From Glandiceps talaboti (lineage: Eukaryota > Hemichordata > Enteropneusta > Spengelidae): 64,000 nt of DNA. How positions within the stretch are numbered: the stretch's first letter is position 1; each line of letters starts with the position of its first letter. Below, in pieces: positions 16,001 through 25,276 of the stretch. The stretch lies in NCBI RefSeq assembly GCF_964340395.1, contig NC_135567.1:20374001-20438000 (forward strand), given 5' to 3'. The notes beneath the pieces are model-generated. The model was not told where the DNA came from, searched no databases, and saw nothing but the letters and a program-made list of their open reading frames with translations. The translations under genes were made by a program, and so were the position numbers.

Positions 16001-19000
16001 ATTACAAATAGAATAGAATTGTCAATTGACTGAAACCAAGCATGTCAACATTATATTTATTATTATAAAGTGGATATTGTACAACTAAAAATAGTGTACG
16101 TCTGAATATACAGATTCATAGGCAAGATTCAATGTTTCACATTAACAGGACTTGGGACCACCAATTTTGTCAGCAGGACCACTGCATTTTTTTCATCACT
16201 GGTCCGGGGACCACCAGTTCACAAAATGATTTGTTCACCCTGGATAAACTTGACATTAGCCTTGTACCGATCGTTAAATCTCCATGAACTCATTTATACA
16301 TAACATTACACATTACTTCAACTCTCACTTGATGTAATTCACTTTGTGTGCACACTCACCATGCAAATTACCCTGACCTATTTTTAGACCCAGTGTGTCG
16401 CATTGACAGTGACGTCTGCTGGTCTCCATGAGTCATCTGCCGACTTGTTGATCGATCTCAGCACAAAGGTATATGTACCTACCTTCACGACCACATTCTC
16501 CTCGTGTAAAAAACATCCATTTTTTATTGGCACTCTAAGTTTATGGGTTTTTGTCAACGGAACATTCGAACTAAATAAAAACTAACGTTACCAATATAAC
16601 AAGGCAAAATTCTTGCCGTAGTGAATCTGAAAAACCCATTAGACGCCCACCCGCCAAATGATCGCCCATGGGCAACTTTTCGGATGGGCTTGTTTTCGGA
16701 AAACTCCGGTATAGTGGAATAGTGTAGTAGCGATAGTACTTCAAGTCTATAGGTAGGCTGTAGTTAGGATAGTGGAATAGTGTAGTAGTGATAGTACTTC
16801 AAGTCTACAGGTAGGCTATAGTTAGGATAGTGGAATAGTGTAGTAGTGTTAGTCCTTCAAGTCTACAGGTAGGCTATAGTTAGGATAGGTGAAATAGTGT
16901 AGTAGTGATAGTCCTTCAAGTCTACAGGTCTACAGTGAGGATAGTGGAATAATGTAGTAGTGACAGTCCTTCTAGTCTACAGGTAGACTACAGTTAGGAT
17001 AGTGGAATAGGTTGCCTAGGATAAAATCTTTTGTATGAAATAAATCTAAAAAGACTTAGAAATCTTACAAGATTGTGAGATTATTTTTTATCTTTTTCAT
17101 CTTTTACAGATAAAACAACAATCCTCAATTTTCTGTATCAGAGTGGAGCTGTCAGTATTAACGTCATCTCAACAAGAAACGGAAATCTTGTTATTCCTGG
17201 TAACCATGGAGACAACATGGTCAATGATAATGAAGTGAACAATGTAGACAACTCAACGCAACAGTGCCTGATTCCACCTCCAGAGGGCAGCATTAGTGGG
17301 AATGATTACCCAGAATACAATAGTCCAGAAGTTGATGTTGAGGAGAATGATCCAGAAAGTACACCTAGAAAATGCAATTATATACGCACATTCACACATG
17401 GAATCATTCCAAAGAGAACAGTTATTAGCAATGTTAAATCTTTACGAACTCGGGAACAAAATGGTGAATATGAATCTGTTGCTAGCTTTGATAATCATGT
17501 TAGGTCAAGGGTTAATGACAGTGATGATCACATGACTAATGAATATTCAACCACAAATTTGCATATGGAGGAGAGAACCAACCTTAAAGATGAATACGAA
17601 ATAGGTACAACGCAGGTATGTGCTTCTAGCTACATTAATTCAAGTACGTGTACAGGCGAAACTGATGATGGTACAAAGTCGTCACAAGCTAAAATGGATT
17701 ACTTCAATGCTGTGTCATCAGAAACCCAGCCTGAAAGTCCAATTATTGTGAAAATAGAAAACGATGTTAGCAGTTGTGCATTCATGGCACGATCATCATC
17801 ACATGACGAGAATGAAGGTCATCTCTCGGAATGCACATCGAACGGTAACGATACTGTGAGGGAAGCGAGTGTGAACACGCAACGACCACAACCAGGATCT
17901 GACGCACTGATTCCACAGACCGACAGTCTATCGTTCGCAACTAATCCATTCTTTGAACGTACAACTGCACCTCTTTTGGAATATGTATCGCACCCAAATG
18001 ATCCACGAACCCCATGCGACAATCTCATTTCAGAACGTACAGCTTGTGACAATCTTATTTCAGAACGTACGCCATGTGATAATTTCGGTCAAAATGTTCG
18101 TATGTTTGGACACCAATATCATCAGGTACTGCAAGAAAATCATAGTGATGACGAAGAATGTGTAAATACAGGAAGGGACCTCTTTCCACATCAAAAGCGA
18201 ATTCGCACTCAACGCATGTTTCAGCCGAAAACAAGAATAAGAAAGGGGAAGCTGCAAAAACAGGATTATGCGAGGAAAGTGTCGCACTTATCTAAACAGG
18301 CGTCAAAAGCGCCAAGTCACGAACTTTTAAATCCAGACAGTTTTGATTTATTAGCGATGAATTCCAGCGGTATTGGGTGTTCAAGTTTACCAGGAAATAG
18401 CGGTATGGAAGTAAATATCATTTCTGGAAGCATGGATACAAACAAAGTGAGACAAGAAGAAAGTATGGGAAGTGCCATGCAATTACATAACCGAGATGAG
18501 GCTAGCTATACTGAAATACAACAGTTGGGTGCTAGTCGAAAACCATCACATACATCGATACGAGAGAAACAAAATCCAAACAAAGAAAAGAGAGGAATCA
18601 TCTCTGATGACAGACCAATCATGTTCTCAGGTCAAAGTTCACAGATACGAGAAAAGCGATACGAGTGCGAGCAGTGTGGAAATAGATTCACACAAAAATT
18701 TAGTCTCAAAGTTCATCGGCGTATCCATACTGGAGAAAAACCGTATCAATGTGAAGAATGCGGTAAACGTCTACAAAATAAGTACAGTTTGCGTTGTCAT
18801 ATGCGAGTACATACGGGCGAGAGGCCATTTGCGTGTAAAGACTGTGGTAAAACGTTTAGCGATCGGAGTAATTATAACAGTCATGCTAAAACACACATGG
18901 TGATACAACCTTATCAGTGTTTCCATTGTGGAGCTGGTTTCAGACGTAAAAAAAGTTTAACGGATCATGTTCTTTTAAAACATAATAACGATTCGTTGAC

Positions 19001-19007
19001 CAGCTGA
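13037..19007 (+). CDS. Gene C: WEEA-module C2H2 zinc-finger protein, four fingers
   Basis: Three exons: 13037-13178, 13396-13518 and 17110-19007, both introns phase 1, 720 residues. Intron 2 is 3591 bp because of satellite and transposon growth. M-K-A-A-R-S-M was chosen as start; the in-frame ATG six codons on (13055) is an alternative. Exon 1 contains K-K-I-D-L-V-F-E-E. Exon 2 begins D-C-Y-Y-I-W-E-E-A. Exon 3 opens D-K-T-T-I-L-N-F-L-Y-Q-S-G, with Tyr where the paralogues have Cys. The linker holds V-K-I-E (17748-17759) and three short repeats around N-L-I-S-E-R-T (about 18018-18085). Four C2H2 fingers occupy about 18660-18985; the first two linkers are canonical T-G-E-K-P/T-G-E-R-P, the third is M-V-I-Q-P, and finger 4 has an extra residue in its H-x-H spacing. 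Inferred: DNA-binding nuclear regulator. The coding end starts a 25-bp tandem repeat. Confidence 0.88.
14175..15705 (+). repeat. 58-bp minisatellite, about 26 units (intron 2 of C)
   Basis: Unit of 58 bp containing GTCTACAGGTAGAC, a 6-bp-arm palindrome with a 2-bp centre, and TAGGATAGTGGAATAGTG. Units differ at linked sites (ACAGGTAGACTACAG or ATAGGTAGGCTATAG). Between about 14400 and 14960 several types alternate, giving a 116-bp higher-order period. The array continues at 16712-17010 beyond an inserted element. Confidence 0.95.
15708..16709. mobile_element. 1002-bp TIR element inserted in the 58-bp satellite, TA target duplication
   Basis: The ends are exact inverted repeats (CCGGAGTTTTCCGAAAAC, 18 bp) flanked by TA on each side. 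The site joins to GTTAGTATAGTGG, a variant found intact elsewhere in the array (near 14601). The TIR contains its own palindrome GTTTTCCGAAAAC. No transposase frame is visible, so this is probably a non-autonomous element. A TA duplication fits Tc1/mariner-type or another TA-targeting superfamily. Confidence 0.88.
16712..17010 (+). repeat. 58-bp minisatellite, right-hand part, about five units
   Basis: Same unit as 14175-15705, more degenerate toward the right end. It stops about 100 bp before the acceptor of exon 3 of gene C. Confidence 0.92.
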
Positions 19008-19075
19008 TGATAACGATTCGTTGACCAGCTGATGATAACGATTTGTTTACCAGCTGATAACAAGTCGTTGATCAG
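18985..19075 (+). repeat. 25-bp tandem repeat spanning the stop codon of gene C
   Basis: The unit ATAACGATTCGTTGACCAG-CTGATG encodes the last residues (N-D-S-L-T-S-stop) in its first copy at 18985. It recurs at 19010 and 19035, then degenerates near 19057. Confidence 0.85.
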
Positions 19076-19240
19076 TAAGTTGATGATTATATATATCTAA
19101 GTTAACGGATTTAACTTTATTTAATTAGCTTACTGAACTTTTGCACAGGTGAGCTTTCATCATTATAATGTATATCCATTCCAAGGATGTTAGATGCTCA
19201 TGACGTTCAAGTGTCAGTTTGATGTACACACAACTCTCAT

Positions 19241-19365
19241 ACATATTGGGGGTACGTCTTATTGCATGTATACATGTTGGGGGTATGTCTTATTGCATGT
19301 ATACATGTTGGGGGTACGTCTTATTGCATGTATACATGTTGGGGGTACGTCTTATTGCATGTACA
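19241..19365 (+). repeat. 31-bp tandem repeat, about four units
   Basis: Unit TGGGGGTACGTCTTATTGC followed by ATGTATACATG-T. Confidence 0.92.
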
Positions 19366-20000
19366 GTATTGAACTTACTGAAGCACACTTAACCACCACT
19401 TGCAATTGACTGAACTCAAATCTGGTATTAAGATATAACTCATAAATGATCTGATGATGTAATTTATATATTTAGTATACCACCCTCTAGTGTCTACTTA
19501 CTGTTATGTACTTAACCATCACTTGTAATTGACTGACCTCAAACCTGGTATTAAGATATAACTTATAAATGATCTGATGATGTAATTTTCAATACATATA
19601 CAAAATATTCAGGAAATCCGCAATATGCAATGTCTATTCTAAAAATACCAGAATACGCTTGTAATGTTATAGAATGTTTATATCTATGTAACTTACTTGA
19701 GGTTTTATGTATAAATGTAAGTACTTTCATTTGAGTAAAAAGTTTATACACTCAGCATATGACACTTAAAATGACAGACCATGTCAGATGTTTATCTTCT
19801 TCTAAATTCTCTGTATTGTACATTATACCACGCACAAGTCAAGTTATTGTCTTTGAACAGAAAATATGTGTTATGTAGCCTAGTCGTTCTATGTCACAAC
19901 AACCTGTGTCAACGTCATTGATTCAGCAGTGCCGGTAATATGATTCAAAACGTCCAAAATTTATTTTTCCTTATTTTTCATGAATTATGTTCGAGGAGGT

Positions 20001-20150
20001 ACAATTATATTATTCTGCAATATTTGTCTTCATTGAGCTGGAAAATGTTTGTGAGTTAAGGCTTCTCACTGCTCGTCTAGTGACTCATAGTGACAAGACC
20101 CCTTAGGTCACTCATATTTTCTTGAGCTGAATGAAGACAAATATTGGGAT
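20001..20150. mobile_element. Hairpin MITE-like element, copy 3
   Basis: Left TGCAATATTTGTCTTCATTG pairs with right AATGAAGACAAATATTG. It shares the interior CCCCTTAGGTCA with 33-339. Confidence 0.72.
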
Positions 20151-20572
20151 CTCCCTTCTACTTCTGGTTTAAGGATAACTTTATAAATAAAGGCTTGGAC
20201 CCTGGGAATGTGATGTATACTATAGATTAGACTCTCTTACAGTCTTTCTATTTTACACTTAGTCGGTATATCTACTCATCAAGGAGGTACATTTGTTGGT
20301 CTTTAATTTGTCTACTGTATATTTTCTGTGCTAGTATTTATTTGAAAGGGAAATAAATGTATTTCAATAAACCTGGGGTTCTGGATACTCATTTTGTGAT
20401 TTGACAGTACATGTCAATGTATATATTATTTCAATTTATTCAGTAATGTCATCAATTATTGCTTTGTTTGTTTATTTTTGTATCAGTTTTACTACTACTA
20501 CTTCTACTACTACTAATAATAACATGAATAAAGAGAGGTTATTTAAAGTTCAAATATTGTTATCCCAATGTG

Positions 20573-20826
20573 TGACAATGCAATCCATACTGAGCATGCT
20601 CAGATGCAAAGGACTATGGGATTATCTATAGTTATAATATCTAATCTGGAACTATTGATAGAATAAATCTCCTATTATGGTCAGGTAACCATGACTACAT
20701 TATTTGTTGTTACAAACAATGTAACAATTGTTTACAATACTGATTAATTCATGGTTATCATATTTCCCATGATGCAATGTTCAGGATATTCAAGATGGCA
20801 GCTTTGCAAGTTTCCATTCCTTCCTA
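20573..20826 (+). mobile_element. MITE family 1 (GAGCATGCTC element), copy 1
   Basis: Begins near GCAATCCATACTGAGCATGC and ends GGCAGCTTTGCAAGTTTCC. It belongs to a family of five in this window (31624-31892, 34962-35212, 42450-42692, 54264-54524) that share the CTGAGCATGCTCAG palindrome, CAAAGGACTATGGGATTAT and CCCATGATGCAA. The terminal repeat is best seen at 54264. Confidence 0.82.
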
Positions 20827-21235
20827 GTCTGACAAATCCAGTTGTTGGTCCAATTACGTAATTACTCTACTAAACGAGGGGCTGGAGTATATTTTGTCAT
20901 AAACAAACCACAGCCTCTTTTAAGGCACCATCCACAATGCACTGCCAAGAGGCCGTCGTTTCATTCACATACAAAACATGTATTTATCACAGTGGTTTTG
21001 TATATTGATACTACAACCAATCAGATTGCCTCATGCATACCACATGATATACAATGTCTTGGCAAGACACATACACTGAAAACTGACTTGGACAAGTTCA
21101 GTTCTCGTTATTTCACAGTGTCACAGAAGAAATAAAAGCTCTGGTTTGCGATAATGGAGTATATTACAATAAGTAGAAACAGTACCTATTGGTTTCAGGC
21201 TACCTTCCCTTATTAACTAGCTAGAATTTCACCTC

Positions 21236-21820
21236 TGATCTTATGCAACATTGACTCCCTAAGTTTATGCAACATTGACTCCCTAAGCTTATGCAACATT
21301 CACTCCCTAAGTTTATGCAACATTGACTCCCTAAGCTTATGCAACATTCACTCCCTAAGTTTATGCAACATTCACTCCCTAAGCTTATGCAACATTGACT
21401 CCCTAAGCTTATGCAACAATCACTCCCTAAGTTTATGCAACATTCACTCCCCAAGCTTATGCAACATTCACTCCCCAAGCTTATGCAACATTGACTCCCT
21501 AAGCTTATGCAACATTGACTCCCGAAGCTTATGCAACATTGACTCCCTAAGCTTATGCAACATTGACTCCCTAAGTTTATGCAAAATTCACTCCCTAAGT
21601 TTATGGAACATTCACTCCCTAAGTTTATGCAACATTCACTCCCTAAGTTTATGCAACATTGACTCCCTAACTTTATGCAAAATTCACTCCCTAAGTTTAT
21701 GGAACATTGACTCCCTAAGCTTATGTAACATTGACTCCCTAAGCTTATGCAACATTCACTCCCTAAGTTTATGCAACATTCACTCCCTAAGCTTATGCAA
21801 CATTCACTCCCTAAGCAATT
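21236..21820 (+). repeat. 24-bp satellite, about 24 units
   Basis: Unit TTATGCAACATTGACTCCCT-AAGC with few variants. Because 24 is a multiple of three, one minus-strand frame stays open for 85 codons as a Cys-Cys-Ile repeat. There is no sign that it is a gene. Confidence 0.96.
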
Positions 21821-21937
21821 AATTTTAAGTGTACAGAACTACTTTTCTATATATGGAAAGTGTAAGAGTATGAAAAAGATATAGTTAGTTTGTTTTGAAC
21901 GTGGAAAATGTCAAAGAAAAAGATCAACCATTATAAG

Positions 21938-22298
21938 AGACTCTTTGTACCCACTACATGATTACTTTCAATATTTACCATCAGGTCGACGCCTAATGAT
22001 GCCCAGAGTTCGAAAGAACGTATTTAAGAAGTCCTTTATTCCATCTGCTGTAAAACTTGGACTTTGCAGAGTAAATGCAAATTTCAATGCTTTTGTTCTC
22101 AGTCATTTTTCTGTAGCACAAGCAAGCACTTTTATTTATTTTTATGTATACCATCAGTTTTACATTGCTATTTTTTTTTTTTTTTTTTTTTTTTGTCTGA
22201 AAGTGTGTCTTGTCTTGTATTACATTTCATGTTTGCCTAGTGCCAAGACGTATTTCCATGTTTTTATGGACAATAAAGTATATTTATTCTAATCTAAT
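21938..22298 (+). mobile_element. 5'-truncated LINE with recognisable protein C-terminus
   Basis: The frame begins Y-P-L-H-D-Y, then L-P-S-G-R-R-L-M-M-P-R-V-R and F-K-K-S-F-I-P-S-A-V. This is the typical tail of the reverse-transcriptase polyprotein of CR1/Jockey-type LINEs. A T-rich 3' UTR, AATAAAGTATA and a short TCTAATCTAAT tail follow. The 5' part is missing, so it is a dead copy. Confidence 0.72.
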
Positions 22299-22329
22299 GT
22301 CTGATGCGGGATGTAGAGTCAGGGCTTGA

Positions 22330-22555
22330 AAACAATGGTAGTCCTGTATCCACTGACACCCAATTCTTGTTGTGAGGTTACCATAATTTACAGCTGGTAG
22401 TCACCTTGTGAGGTTACCATAATTTACAGCTGATGGCCACCTCGTGAGGTTACCATAACAGCTGGTAGCCACCTCGTGAGGTTACCATAATTTACAGCTG
22501 GTGGCCACCTCGTGAGGTTACCATAACAGCTGGTAGCCACCTCAGTTTTCTCTAC
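22330..22555 (+). repeat. Tandem repeat around GTGAGGTTACCATAA, about five units
   Basis: Units of about 28-38 bp read GTGAGGTTACCATAATTTAC, then AGCTGGTAGCCACCTC. The flank (CAGGGCTTGAAAAC at 22321) and content resemble 62812-63265 and 54140-54268, so these are copies of one dispersed element with CAGGGCTTGAAATTAA-like ends. Confidence 0.75.
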
Positions 22556-22569
22556 ATTTTCACTTACAA

Positions 22570-22608
22570 CTACAGACTGACCCAACACTCCAGGAAATAG
22601 CAAAGAAA
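22570..22608 (+). pseudogene. Relic of aldo-keto reductase exon 2 (39 bp, inverted)
   Basis: CTACAGACTGACCCAACACT and the bases that follow would read L-Q-T-D-P-T-L-Q-E-I-A-K-K. This matches the first 13 codons of exon 2 of the AKR gene (L-Q-S-D-P-T-L-Q-E-I-A-K-R), which lies about 1.1 kb away on the other strand. Similarity ends abruptly on both sides. Confidence 0.7.
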
Positions 22609-22969
22609 CCTGTATCAGCTACGAAATATTATGAAAGGGACATGAAAGTATTTCAATATTTTTATAACAGTGTTTAATACCATAGATCCCAACAGTAATG
22701 TGTCCTGGTGTCCCTCTAGGACCCATTTTTGACCACACAAAATAATTCAGAGTGGACCCCATTTTAGGATCTTCAGCTCAACCCCCCCCCCCCCATTTTA
22801 GACCAAAGGGTTAGAAAACACACCCCAAAGGGTGGCACATATACATATAGCCAGGCAGAGAAGTTTCTCATATATGGCTAAAATCAGAATATTTTATTTC
22901 GTACAGCAAAGTAACCATAAACTAGAGATTGCATACATGACAGAAAGTCAATATCAACAAATATTACAT

Positions 22970-23275
22970 ATGAACCAGAGATTACTTGCATCGGTGCATG
23001 CACATACTAGTGGTATTTTCACTGCCGTGCAATACTGATAACATTACAACCTGCATGCAAATGAGGACATTATCGTTTGCTCTACATGAAAGCATGTGGT
23101 CACATGGCGTCAAGTTATGGGAAATTGTTTTTTAATAAACATATGCAGTGGTATTTTCACTCCTGCTTGCAATCGCTACGCTCGTAAAAATACGGGCACA
23201 GAGAACACTGTAAGCACTCATGCAAATATCCTGATATGCCACAATTGTACTCATGTGTCATGAAGTTCTGTCATT
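22970..23275 (+). repeat. Dispersed repeat, copy 1
   Basis: Shares ACCAGAGATTACTTGCA, CTGCATGCAAATGA and GCACTCATGCAAATA, in order, with 32565-32965. A fragment also appears at about 54060-54125. Confidence 0.7.
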
Positions 23276-23510
23276 ATTTACATAAATTATTGTGTTGATA
23301 GATGTATACAACATGTGTTGATATCAACGAAAAATTAATGCGATGAACTCCCCTGGGGATGCAAATCACACGGAAATGTAGGTTACTTTTCTTACTACAT
23401 AGCTGTGGGGTCTAATCCTATTCTCAGCCGAACTGTGACTCCCTAACTTGCTAACAAATATGTGTCAATTACATTGCTGGTCCATTTTGAATATTGCATA
23501 AATTATAAAA

Positions 23511-25049
23511 TCATGCAACTTTAACAGGATCCCAACAATAATGAGTTCCTTGATGTAACTGTTCAAGTTTTGTCATATCATCCTCGGTCAAGGTCAAATT
23601 CCATATATTAATATTTTCTTCTAAATGTTCTTGACTTGATGCCTTTGGTATAACTCCAATACTTTGTTGTACAGCCCATTTCAGTAACACTTGACATCCA
23701 GTAACTCCATGTCTCTTTGCTATTTCCTGTAGTGTTGGGTCAGATTGCAGCTGTAAATTAAAATGTAGAGAACACTGAGAACTGTGGTTAAATTACCGAT
23801 CAACCGCTGTGTGAGAAATTAATGGCAACTGACAGGTAGCAAACTCTGTTGATCTTAATGGGTAACTCTAGGTCCTTACTTGAAATAGTGTATGACCTGT
23901 ATCTATAGTTAAACCCCCACCCCCACCCCCACCCACCACCACCACCAATTAAGATTGAACAAATTTGAAATATTACATACAAATTTCAAACCATCATAAC
24001 GAGTGACAAATACGATATTTTTTTATATTTTTTTCCTCACTATTCTTGCCTCCCTTTGATTTGTTTTGTTTTATTTGTTTCTCTATGTGATTATACTAGT
24101 CCTATCTTCTCTATTTTTTTTTAGTAGTATATCATATGTATTTTAATTTTCTGTTAGTGCTGTTCCTAGCTGCAATAATTGTAGCATCTTGTTGCAGTTT
24201 TGAGGGTTTTTTCGTCTGTTTTGGTGACTTTTTAAGTTTAAGTGTTTAACGCGGGTTACACTAAAACTTAAAGAGTCACCAAAACAGACGAAAAAAACAA
24301 CAAAACCGCAACAAGACGCTACAATTATTGCAGCTAGTGCTGTTCCTAACATGTTAGTGAGCCCCTGATGCAAAAGGGATGCAATAAATAAATTAATAAA
24401 CAAATGCAAAGTGTTAATATACCTGTTCGATGCCAATAGATCTGTAGGCTTGTAAATGAACTTGGTGACTTTGACACCACTCCAACAAATCTCTCTGAAC
24501 TAAATGTGGATGGAATTCCACCTGTAGAACTGCAGGTGATATACTGGTATATGTCACGGTGTCATCTAAATGTTTTACTGTGTAGTTCGACACTCCAATA
24601 TTCTTTACCAAACCTTTATGAACAAGTTTCTCCATATCTAGCCAACTTTCCATTCTATATTGTCTGTTCCTCGTGTCGTCTGGTTTTAGTTTGGTCTTTC
24701 CTGGCCAGTGGATGAGGTAAAGGTCCAGATATTCTAATTGTAAACGTGCAATGGATTTTAGACATGCTTCATACGCCAACCCTTGACCTTGATTTTTTGG
24801 TGACAATTTACTTGTAATAAAGACATCTTTTCTGTCTATTTGGTATTTTGGTAAAAGTTCTTTCAAAGCCGTCCCAATGTCCTCCTCGTTCTTGTACGAT
24901 TCTGCAGTGTCGATTGAACGATATCCCAACTTGAGAGCTCTATCGATGGTTTCATAAATTTTAGTTGTCCCAACAAGTCTGTACGTACCGAGACCAAAAA
25001 TTGGCATGCATGCTCCTGTGTTGAGTACCACGGTAGGGGTGTTCGCCAT
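23511..25049 (-). CDS. Aldo-keto reductase (AKR superfamily)
   Basis: Two exons: 24423-25049 and 23511-23750, phase-0 intron with GT-AG borders, 288 residues. M-A-N-T-P-T was chosen as start because homology begins there; 12 in-frame upstream codons from 25085 look like leader sequence. The AKR catalytic tetrad is complete: D47, Y52 (in A-E-S-Y), K81 (in T-S-K-L) and H114 (in L-I-H-W-P). Other family marks are F-G-L-G-T-Y near the start, G-V-S-N-Y, and the C-terminal I-P-K-A-S-S-Q-E-H-L-E-E-N cofactor region. Known of the family: cytosolic NAD(P)H-dependent reduction of carbonyls in a TIM barrel. The substrate cannot be read from sequence. The loop after L-Q-A-Y-R-S-I-G is short, as in small prokaryote-like AKRs. 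The gene is divergent from gene D (227-bp gap) and is the only gene here outside the paralogue family. Confidence 0.93.
24168..24335. mobile_element. 168-bp foldback element in the AKR intron
   Basis: Left arm AGCTGCAATAATTGTAGC and the right arm pair for about 80 bp with few mismatches. The 12-bp direct repeat AGTGCTGTTCCT flanks both sides (24156-24167 and 24336-24347), probably the target duplication. Confidence 0.85.
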
Positions 25050-25276
25050 TGTAAAATAAATATTTATAACACGCGTTTTGCACAAAATTGCAGTTGTCGT
25101 TCACTCGGTCTTGTAAGCCACTTGTTTCTTAGTGATTAGCGCCCTCAATTTCCCCAGAATTCATTGTAAATTGACCTGCAGTGACCTCTGTCTTGAATCA
25201 ATTTCCGGGTTTCGAGTGATAATTTAATATTTTCGTAATCCACGGACTACAGGCATTCAGAAGGATACGTGTCAAG
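25050..25276. promoter_or_regulatory. Putative divergent promoter between the AKR gene and gene D
   Basis: The start codons of AKR (minus) and gene D (plus) are 227 bp apart and point away from each other, so both core promoters must fit here unless one has upstream non-coding exons. No TATA box stands out. A bidirectional promoter is inferred from geometry only. Confidence 0.4.

Larger units (their letters stand above)
19008..23510. other. Intergenic C-AKR region
   Basis: No intact gene. It holds the 25-bp repeat tail, a 31-bp repeat (19241-19365), a hairpin element (20001-20150), a MITE (20573-20826), a 24-bp satellite (21236-21820) and a LINE 3' end (21938-22298). It also holds a 36-bp-scale repeat (22330-22555), a relic of an AKR exon (22570-22608) and a dispersed repeat (22970-23275). 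The rest is AT-rich with no supported ORF. Confidence 0.6.

Noticed and set aside
15708-16709. Coding gene inside the 1-kb TIR element (60-codon ORF at 16403)
   Set aside because: Too short, no transposase motifs, and no other frame of note in the element.
14175-17010. CRISPR-like array
   Set aside because: The 58-bp units are contiguous with no unique spacers, and the DNA is eukaryotic.
21221-21478. 85-codon Cys-Cys-Ile-Ser-Leu-Gly repeat ORF
   Set aside because: A satellite unit of 24 bp keeps the frame open. No splice, start context or homology supports a gene.
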